A stretch of DNA of 64,000 nt from JAUYQR01 sp031415015. Its GTDB lineage: Bacteria > Pseudomonadota > Alphaproteobacteria > Rhodobacterales > Rhodobacteraceae. The stretch's first letter is position 1. Every line of letters begins with the position of its first letter. The stretch spans positions 8,384 to 72,383 of the forward strand of contig JANOQT010000014.1 in the NCBI GenBank assembly GCA_031415015.1, read 5' to 3'. Positions 58,851 through 64,000 of this stretch are shown in pieces. The position numbers and the translations under genes were made by a program. Below the pieces are notes generated by a model. The model saw only the letters and a list, made by a program, of their open reading frames with translations, was not told the DNA's origin and ran no database searches.

Positions 58851-59067
58851 TCATACAGCAGGCGAGCACAGCGGGCACCATGCCCACCGCACGCCGAAAG
58901 CGGAATTCCGCATCTATTTCACCCTGATCTTCCTGATGGCGATCCCGTTCGCCACAGTGGCCTGGGTGTTCAAGCTGATCACCGAACGGCAGCTGCCGGT
59001 GCATGGGCCGCTGGCCCGCGCCTGGCGCGAGGCCGGGGCGATCACGCCGGCGATCTTCCGGCCCTGA
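58843..59067 (+). CDS. pufQ: PufQ
   Basis: A 74-residue small membrane protein, the exact size typical of PufQ, with one helix (YFTLIFLMAIPFATVAWVFKLI) and a His-rich N-terminus (HSGHHAHRTP). PufQ influences bacteriochlorophyll supply during LH1-reaction centre formation. The ATG at 58843 lies within the end of bchZ and follows AGGGAGGG. It is the first gene of the puf operon and is followed by a 207-base structured leader before pufB. Confidence 0.92.
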   Translation: MSDHTAGEHSGHHAHRTPKAEFRIYFTLIFLMAIPFATVAWVFKLITERQLPVHGPLARAWREAGAITPAIFRP

Positions 59068-59274
59068 AGGCGCGACGCTGTCCGCACCGCGCGGAAGGTG
59101 ACGTGCGTCCGGGACCGGATACGGAATACTCCAGCGGGTTGTGCGCCCACACCGCCGGAGACAGGAATTCAACGTATCCCCAAGGGGATGCGGAGAAACT
59201 CGGGGAGGCATACCGCCAAACCGTGAACCCAGCCGCAGGGCATGCGGCGTCAGTCAACCCCTTCGGAGGATACT
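59068..59274 (+). promoter_or_regulatory. pufQ-pufB intergenic leader with hairpins
   Basis: This 207-base stretch has no gene. Two small stems are clear: ATCCCC-AA-GGGGAT (59176-59189) and GCCGCA-GGGCA-TGCGGC (59232-59248). In Rhodobacter the pufQ-pufB region is an RNA-processing site that sets pufBA mRNA levels, and these hairpins are candidates for that role. A good ribosome site, CGGAGG, lies just before pufB. Confidence 0.55.
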
Positions 59275-59424
59275 ATGGCTGATAGAAGTGACCTGAGTTT
59301 CACAGGTCTTACCGACGAGCAGGCGCAAGAGCTGCACTCCGTCTACATGAGCGGGCTTTGGTTGTTCGTAACCGTTGCCGTCGTCGCTCATCTGGCGGTG
59401 TACATCTGGCGTCCGTGGCTTTGA
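59275..59424 (+). CDS. pufB: LH1 beta chain
   Basis: Light-harvesting 1 beta polypeptide, 49 residues. It has the polar N-terminus MADRSDLSFTGLTDEQAQEL, one helix and the bacteriochlorophyll ligand His39 (VVAHLAVYIWRPWL). The ATG at 59275 is preceded by CGGAGG. pufA follows after 13 bases. The usual beta-before-alpha order is kept. Confidence 0.97.
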   Translation: MADRSDLSFTGLTDEQAQELHSVYMSGLWLFVTVAVVAHLAVYIWRPWL

Positions 59425-59437
59425 GGAGGAACAAGAC

Positions 59438-59617
59438 ATGTCGAAATTCTACAAAATCTGGCTGATCTTCGATCCCCGCCGCGTCTTTGTGGCACAGGGC
59501 GTCTTCCTGTTCCTGCTGGCAGCGATGATCCATCTCGTCCTGCTCAGCACCCCCGGTTACAACTGGCTGCAAGAGGCTGGGGCAAAGTATGCCGCCCCGG
59601 CAGCAGTCACGGAATAA
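59438..59617 (+). CDS. pufA: LH1 alpha chain
   Basis: Light-harvesting 1 alpha polypeptide, 59 residues. It begins MSKFYKIWLIFDPRRVFVAQ and has ligand His32 (AAMIHLVLLSTPGYNWL) with a short C-terminal tail. A strong ribosome site, GAGGAGGAA, precedes the ATG. A GC-rich hairpin follows the gene before pufL. Confidence 0.97.
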   Translation: MSKFYKIWLIFDPRRVFVAQGVFLFLLAAMIHLVLLSTPGYNWLQEAGAKYAAPAAVTE

Positions 59618-59634
59618 TCGGACCCACCCCAGTT

Positions 59635-59663
59635 GCGGGCGGCCTCTGATGGTGGTCGCCCGC
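59635..59663 (+). repeat. Strong pufA-pufL intercistronic hairpin
   Basis: GCGGGCGGCC (59635-59644) pairs with GGTCGCCCGC (59654-59663), giving a roughly 10-bp GC-rich stem with one G-U pair and a 9-base loop. Such hairpins between pufA and pufL are known to protect the pufBA segment from 3' decay, so LH1 is made in excess of reaction centres. A second small stem (GCCGCC/GGTGGC around 59695-59714) lies before pufL. Confidence 0.75.
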
Positions 59664-59742
59664 CACCACCCACGGAAAATCAATTCGAGGCAGAGCCGCC
59701 CGCGCCCGGTGGCGACTGACTTGCTACAGTGGAGAGGGAAGC

Positions 59743-60591
59743 ATGGCACTGCTCAGCTTCGAACGAAAATATCGCGTGCCGGGAGGCACGCTGGTCGGCG
59801 GGAACCTGTTCGACTTCTGGGTCGGGCCGTTCTACGTTGGCTTCTTTGGCGTCACGACGTTCTTCTTTGCGGCGCTTGGCACCATCCTGATCTTTTACGG
59901 CACGGCGATGGAGGGGGTCTGGAACCCCTGGCTGATCTCGATCGACCCGCCAGCGGTGGAATACGGCCTTGGCTTTGCGCCCCTTCTGGATGGCGGGCTG
60001 TGGCAACTGATCACCATGTGCGCGGCCTGCGCGTTCATTTCCTGGGCCCTGCGCGAGGTGGAAATCTGCAACAAGCTGGGCATGGGTTACCATGTGCCGG
60101 TGGCCTTCGGGGTGGCGATCCTGGCCTACCTGACGCTGGTGGTTGTCCGGCCTGTGCTGATGGGGGCCTGGGGCTATGCCTTTCCCTACGGCATCTGGAC
60201 GCACCTCGATTGGGTGTCGAACACCGGCTACACCTACGGCAACTTTCACTACAATCCGGCGCATATGCTGGCGGTGAGTTTCTTCTTCACCAACGCACTG
60301 GCGCTGGCGCTGCATGGCGGGTTGATCCTGTCGGCGGCCAACCCTGAAAAGGGCAAGGAGATGCGCTCGCCCGACCATGAGGACACGTTCTTCCGTGACT
60401 TCATCGGCTACTCGGTCGGCACCTTGGGGGTTCACCGTCTTGGTCTGCTGCTGGCGCTGAACGCGGGTTTCTGGAGTGCCGTGTGCATCGTGATTTCCGG
60501 CACCATCTGGTTCGACCAGTGGGTCGTGTGGTGGGACTGGTGGCTGCAGCTGCCTTGGTGGGTCGATATTCCGGGAGGCGTAAATGGCTGA
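59743..60591 (+). CDS. pufL: Reaction centre L subunit
   Basis: The L subunit binds the special pair, accessory pigments and QA/QB side chains. The 282-residue five-helix protein begins MALLSFERKYRVPGGTLVGGNLFDFWVGPFYVG. It contains FPYGIWTHLDWVSNTGYTYGNFHYNPAHM (starts near residue 147) with the pigment-ligand His residues and HEDTFFRDFIGYSVGTLGVHRLG. Length and motifs are normal. It overlaps pufM by eight bases. Confidence 0.98.
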   Translation: MALLSFERKYRVPGGTLVGGNLFDFWVGPFYVGFFGVTTFFFAALGTILIFYGTAMEGVWNPWLISIDPPAVEYGLGFAPLLDGGLWQLITMCAACAFISWALREVEICNKLGMGYHVPVAFGVAILAYLTLVVVRPVLMGAWGYAFPYGIWTHLDWVSNTGYTYGNFHYNPAHMLAVSFFFTNALALALHGGLILSAANPEKGKEMRSPDHEDTFFRDFIGYSVGTLGVHRLGLLLALNAGFWSAVCIVISGTIWFDQWVVWWDWWLQLPWWVDIPGGVNG

Positions 60592-61507
60592 GTATCAGAA
60601 CATCTTCAATCAGGTTCAGGTCCGAGGCGCCCCGGAGATGGGGATGGTCGAAGGGGTGGATCTGGCGAACCGGACGCGGGGGGCTTCGTTCTCGACGCTT
60701 GCCGGCTGGTTTGGCAACGCCCAGCTTGGCCCGATCTATCTGGGCACGATGGGAACCATCTCGCTGTTCTCGGGGCTGGTCTGGTTCCTTATGGTGGGCG
60801 GATGGTACTGGGATCAGGCGGGATATAACCCGGCGGTGTTCCTGCGCGACCTGTTCTGGCTGTCGCTGGATCCGCCTGCCCCGGAATGGGGTCTGCGCAT
60901 CCCGCCACTGGCGGAAGGCGGGTATTTCCTGATCGCCTCGTTCTTCCTGTTGGTGTCGGTGCTGTCGTGGTGGGTGCGAACCTATCTGCGGGCACAGGCG
61001 CTGGGGATGGGCAAGCATGTCTGCTGGGCCTTTGCGTCGGCGATCTGGCTGTTCCTGGTGCTGGGCCTTATCCGCCCGATCCTGATGGGCAGCTGGTCCG
61101 AGGCGGTGCCTTACGGCATCTTCACCCACCTCGACTGGACCAACAACTTCAGCCTTACCTACGGCAACCTGTTCTACAACCCGTTCCACGCGCTGAGTAT
61201 CGTGTTCCTGTATGGCTCGGCGCTGCTGTTTGCCATGCACGGGGCCACGATCCTTGCGGTCAGCCGTTTCGGCGGCGACCGGGAGCTGGAGCAGATTGCC
61301 GACCGGGGAACTGCATCCGAACGCGCCGCCCTGTTCTGGCGCTGGACGATGGGGTTCAATGCCACGATGGAAGGCATTCACCGCTGGGCCTGGTGGTTCG
61401 CGATCCTGGTCACGCTGACCGGGGGCATCGGGATCCTGCTGACCGGCACGGTCGTCGACAACTGGTATGTCTGGGCACAACTTCATGGCTATGCGCCGCT
61501 GAACTGA
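60584..61507 (+). CDS. pufM: Reaction centre M subunit
   Basis: The M subunit forms the reaction-centre core with PufL. The 307-residue five-helix protein begins MAEYQNIFNQVQVRGAPEMG. It carries VPYGIFTHLDWTNNFSLTYGNLFYNPFHALS (near residue 175) and the iron/quinone-site region WRWTMGFNATMEGIHRWAWW. Its start lies inside pufL. pufX follows after 10 bases; there is no pufC. Confidence 0.98.
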   Translation: MAEYQNIFNQVQVRGAPEMGMVEGVDLANRTRGASFSTLAGWFGNAQLGPIYLGTMGTISLFSGLVWFLMVGGWYWDQAGYNPAVFLRDLFWLSLDPPAPEWGLRIPPLAEGGYFLIASFFLLVSVLSWWVRTYLRAQALGMGKHVCWAFASAIWLFLVLGLIRPILMGSWSEAVPYGIFTHLDWTNNFSLTYGNLFYNPFHALSIVFLYGSALLFAMHGATILAVSRFGGDRELEQIADRGTASERAALFWRWTMGFNATMEGIHRWAWWFAILVTLTGGIGILLTGTVVDNWYVWAQLHGYAPLN

Positions 61508-61517
61508 GGAGTGAGAG

Positions 61518-61748
61518 ATGTCTGAGGACTACTTCGGAACGCCGTCGCGCCGGGCGCATATCACGACCTGGATCGGCAAGGAAATGCTGCGCGGAGCGGG
61601 CTATGCCGCAGCCGTCGTGGTGACCTTCGGTCTGGTGCTGACCGTGATCTGGTTCGTGGGCACCTACCTGCCTGCAGAAAGCCGAGAGACGCCTGACCCC
61701 AATACCTGGAGCAGCCTTGTGGTGCCCGGAGAGCGGGCGACCCTCTGA
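61518..61748 (+). CDS. pufX: PufX-like core-complex protein
   Basis: A 76-residue single-helix protein placed directly after pufM. The cytoplasmic start (MSEDYFGTPSRRAHITTWIG) leads to a helix with Gly near its start (MLRGAGYAAAVVVTFGLVLTVIWFVGTYLP) and a polar C-terminal tail. PufX opens the LH1 ring for quinone exchange and allows dimeric core complexes in Rhodobacter. Similarity to reference PufX is mainly in layout (the GAG-type start of the helix and the LP after it), which is normal for this fast-changing protein. The ribosome site GAGGAG precedes the ATG. Confidence 0.85.
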   Translation: MSEDYFGTPSRRAHITTWIGKEMLRGAGYAAAVVVTFGLVLTVIWFVGTYLPAESRETPDPNTWSSLVVPGERATL

Positions 61749-61754
61749 CAAACC

Positions 61755-61777
61755 GGGGGGCGGCAGACCCGCCCCCC
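61755..61777 (+). repeat. GC-only hairpin after pufX
   Basis: GGGGGGCGG (61755-61763) and CCGCCCCCC (61769-61777) form a perfect 9-bp stem with a 5-base loop, 6 bases after the pufX stop. There is no T-run, so it more likely protects the pufLMX mRNA end than terminates. A second 7-bp stem, TTCCTGT/ACAGGAA (61835-61853), follows before the true terminator. Confidence 0.7.
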
Positions 61778-61858
61778 GCACGACGTTCGGGCCATTGCCG
61801 GCCTGAATCCGGGGCACACCACAGCCCGGTTCCCTTCCTGTTGGCGACAGGAACCTGG

Positions 61859-61891
61859 TGCCGTGTGGGTCACCTCCACACGGCATTTTTT
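61859..61891 (+). terminator. Intrinsic terminator of the puf operon
   Basis: TGCCGTGTGG (61859-61868) and CCACACGGCA (61876-61885) form a perfect 10-bp stem with a 7-base loop, followed by six T residues (61886-61891). This is a textbook rho-independent terminator. It ends 14 bases before the dxs ATG, immediately ahead of the dxs ribosome site AGGAGG. Confidence 0.92.
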
Positions 61892-61905
61892 CATAGGAGG
61901 CTTCC

Positions 61906-63840
61906 ATGGGCGCCGACAGCCGTACCCCCACATTGGACCGCGTGGCAGGGCCAGCCGACCTCAAGGTGCTGAGCGATGCCGAACTGGCGCAGCTTGCGGT
62001 CGAACTGCGGCAGGAGACCATCGAGGCGGTGTCAAAAACCGGGGGGCATCTGGGGTCGTCGCTGGGGGTGGTGGAGCTGACGGTGGCTATTCATGCGGTC
62101 TTCAACACGCCGATGGACAAGCTGATCTGGGACGTAGGCCACCAGTGCTATCCGCACAAGATCATCACCGGGCGGCGCGAGCGGATGGGAACGTTGCGGC
62201 AGAAGGGCGGGCTGAGCGGATTCACCAAACGCAGCGAAAGCGAGTTTGATCCGTTCGGCGCGGCGCATTCGTCAACCTCGATTTCCGCAGCCCTGGGGTT
62301 CGCCGTGGGGCGCGAGATGGGAATGCCGGTGGGTGATACCATCGCGGTTATCGGCGACGGCGCGATTACCGCCGGAACGGCCTATGAGGCGATGAACCAT
62401 GCAGGGCACCTGAAGGAACGGCTGTTCGTCATCCTTAACGATAATGACATGTCGATAGCGCCGCCGGTGGGCGCGATGTCGACCTATCTGAACGCGATTG
62501 CCGACAAGGGGCCGCTTGCGGCCTTGAAGGCGGCGGCGGTAGGGTTCGAGGCGGCCTTGCCCGGCCCGGTGCGGGACGGCGCGCGCCGCGCCCGGGCGCT
62601 GGTCACCGGTCTGCCGGGCGGTGGCACGTTGTTCGAGGAGTTCGGGTTCGAATACATCGGGCCGATTGACGGACATGACGTGGGGGTTTTGCTGGCCACC
62701 TTGCGCGCGGCCAAGGCTCGGGCGTCGGGACCGGTGCTGATCCATTGCGTGACGGTGAAGGGCAAAGGCTATGCCCCGGCCGAGGGCGCGGATGACAAGT
62801 ATCACGGGGTCGCCAAGTTCGACGTGGCAACCGGCGCGCAGGCCAAGGGCAAGTCGAACGCGCCCAGCTATACGCAGGTCTTCGGCGAGACGCTGACCGC
62901 CGAGGCAGCGCGCGATCCCAAGATCGTGGCGATTACCGCCGCGATGCCGGGCGGCACCGGGCTGGACATTATGGCGCGGCGGTTTCCGGCCCGGGTGTTC
63001 GATGTAGGGATAGCCGAGCAGCACGGTGTGACCTTTGCCGCAGGTCTGGCGGCCAGCGGCATGCGGCCGTTTTGCGCGATCTATTCCAGTTTCCTGCAAC
63101 GCGGGTATGACCAGATCGTGCATGACGTGGCCTTGCAAAATCTGCCGGTGCGCTTTGCCATCGACCGGGCAGGGCTGGTGGGGCAGGACGGTGCCACCCA
63201 TGCCGGGGCGTTTGACATCGGTTTCATGGCCAATCTGCCCAACATGACGGTGATGGCCGCAGGCGACGAGGCCGACCTTGTGCATATGCTGGCCACGGCG
63301 GTGGCCCATGATCAGGGGCCGATCGCGTTCCGCTATCCGCGCGGCGAGGGGTTGGGGGTGGAACTGCCCGCACGCGGCGTGCCGCTGGAAATTGGCCGGG
63401 GCCGGGTGCTGCGCGAGGGGGGCCAGGTGGCGATCCTGTCCTTTGGCGCGCATCTGGGCGAGGCGATGCTGGCGGCGGAACTGCTGGAGGCTGATGGGAT
63501 ATCGGTGACCGTGGCGGATGCGCGGTTTGCCAAGCCGCTGGACACCGGTCTGATCGACCGGCTGATGGCCGAGCATGGCGCGCTGATCACGGTGGAGCAG
63601 GGGGCGACGGGAGGGTTCGGCGCGCTGGTGCTGCACTATCTGGCGAACTCGGGCGGGCTTGACCGGGGCCGGATGGTGCGGACGCTGACATTGCCGGACC
63701 GGTTCATTGATCAGGCAAGCCCGGCTGAAATGTATGCCGAGGCGGGCTTGCGAGCGGCGGATATTGCGGCGCTGGTGCACCAGTTGACCGCCCGTCTGGC
63801 AGAACCCGCGCGGTTGATCCAGAAGCCCCGGGCTATGTAA
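61906..63840 (+). CDS. dxs: 1-Deoxy-D-xylulose-5-phosphate synthase
   Basis: The first enzyme of the MEP isoprenoid pathway, condensing pyruvate and glyceraldehyde 3-phosphate. The 644-residue protein has GGHLGSSLGVVELTVAIH, the ThDP motif GDGAITAGTAYEAMNHAGHLKERLFVILNDND (near residue 149) and the transketolase Pyr domain with VGIAEQHGVTFAAGLA and GLVGQDGATHAG. The ATG at 61906 has AGGAGG upstream. It supplies precursors for carotenoids and the phytyl tail. Its location behind the puf terminator suggests that it depends on terminator read-through or its own start. Confidence 0.96.
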   Translation: MGADSRTPTLDRVAGPADLKVLSDAELAQLAVELRQETIEAVSKTGGHLGSSLGVVELTVAIHAVFNTPMDKLIWDVGHQCYPHKIITGRRERMGTLRQKGGLSGFTKRSESEFDPFGAAHSSTSISAALGFAVGREMGMPVGDTIAVIGDGAITAGTAYEAMNHAGHLKERLFVILNDNDMSIAPPVGAMSTYLNAIADKGPLAALKAAAVGFEAALPGPVRDGARRARALVTGLPGGGTLFEEFGFEYIGPIDGHDVGVLLATLRAAKARASGPVLIHCVTVKGKGYAPAEGADDKYHGVAKFDVATGAQAKGKSNAPSYTQVFGETLTAEAARDPKIVAITAAMPGGTGLDIMARRFPARVFDVGIAEQHGVTFAAGLAASGMRPFCAIYSSFLQRGYDQIVHDVALQNLPVRFAIDRAGLVGQDGATHAGAFDIGFMANLPNMTVMAAGDEADLVHMLATAVAHDQGPIAFRYPRGEGLGVELPARGVPLEIGRGRVLREGGQVAILSFGAHLGEAMLAAELLEADGISVTVADARFAKPLDTGLIDRLMAEHGALITVEQGATGGFGALVLHYLANSGGLDRGRMVRTLTLPDRFIDQASPAEMYAEAGLRAADIAALVHQLTARLAEPARLIQKPRAM

Positions 63841-63898
63841 CCCCGCCCCTTTCGACGGCCTGACCTTTCCGCGTCTTTGTGCGGCTCCGAGGGCTTGT

Positions 63899-64000
63899 TC
63901 AGGCCACCTGGCGTTCGAAGGCCAAGGGCTTTTCCCTCCCGATGGTGAATGCCTTCGGCGGGGTTGCAGAAGCCGTTGATGGATTGGGGGATGGCTGTTT
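63899..64000 (-). mobile_element. Decayed IS3-type transposase C-terminus (cut by window edge)
   Basis: Read on the minus strand, the sequence gives AIPQSINGFCNP, then in the next frame RRHSPSGGKSP, then in a third frame PLAFERQVA followed by TGA (63899-63901). Together these match the typical end of IS3-family integrase-type transposases (INGFYNPRRRHS...GGKSPLAFE). Two single-base losses explain the frame changes, so the element is inactive at this end. The rest lies beyond the window. The 58 bases between dxs and this remnant hold nothing recognised. Confidence 0.55.

Noticed and set aside
61755..61777. GC hairpin after pufX as the operon terminator
   Set aside because: No T-run follows. 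A far better terminator lies at 61859-61891.
1..64000. tRNA, rRNA, riboswitch or CRISPR features, and bchE, bchJ or pufC
   Set aside because: I looked for them and saw no supporting sequence. Short RNA genes without strong structure could still be missed without a covariance search.

Overview
The window is a GC-rich stretch of an anoxygenic phototrophic alphaproteobacterium. It carries a complete Rhodobacter-type photosynthesis gene cluster (PGC). The puh, bchFNBHLM, bchOID-crtA, crtIB-tspO, crtDC, crtEF-bchCXYZ-puf order, the spheroidene monooxygenase gene crtA, a pufX-like gene instead of pufC, and dxs behind puf all point to the Rhodobacter group of Rhodobacterales. Genus and species cannot be told from the sequence alone. 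The aerobic cyclase gene acsF is present. No bchE or bchJ was seen here.

Left part (1-9936): the 3' end of a MocR/TauR-type regulator, then seven genes with no gaps between them: xsc, a TauE/SafE-type exporter gene, ackA, soeABC and a phosphohexomutase gene. Read together, sulfoacetaldehyde is split to acetyl phosphate plus sulfite, acetyl phosphate can yield ATP and acetate, and sulfite is either oxidised to sulfate by the cytoplasmic Mo enzyme or exported.

Urease block (10073-16927): ureD-ureA-(His-rich small membrane protein)-ureB-cyclase-(amber-interrupted AhpD/CMD gene)-(Met/Ala-rich small protein)-ureC, a small opposing ORF, then ureEFG.

PGC part 1 (17083-33175, all minus strand): cycA, hemA, puhE, acsF, a 98-residue conserved-context ORF, puhC, puhB, puhA, lhaA, bchM, bchL, a double-hairpin repeat, bchH, bchB, bchN, bchF. 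These are transcribed leftward from a PpsR-type promoter shared with aerR-ppsR.

PGC part 2 (33514-53627): aerR-ppsR, then bchG-bch2-bchP-idi, a broken lipoprotein gene, bchO/D/I-crtA on the minus strand, the divergent crtA/crtI promoter, crtIB-tspO, an opposing SDR gene, crtC/crtD on the minus strand, the divergent crtD/crtE promoter, and crtEF.

PGC part 3 (53771-63840): bchC-bchX-(23-codon ORF)-bchY-bchZ-pufQ-pufBALMX, a strong intrinsic terminator, then dxs. The right edge holds a decayed IS3-type transposase tail. Nine copies of the palindrome TGT-N12-ACA, the known PpsR/CrtJ target, sit in the five PGC promoter regions.

The main unusual points are: the fully coupled xsc-to-soeABC operon with ackA and a phosphohexomutase gene; bchD with an apparent AUA start; bchG with a possibly leaderless mRNA; a micro-ORF bridging bchX and bchY; a crtC whose conserved N-terminus lies upstream of its only normal start codon; and two decayed genes.
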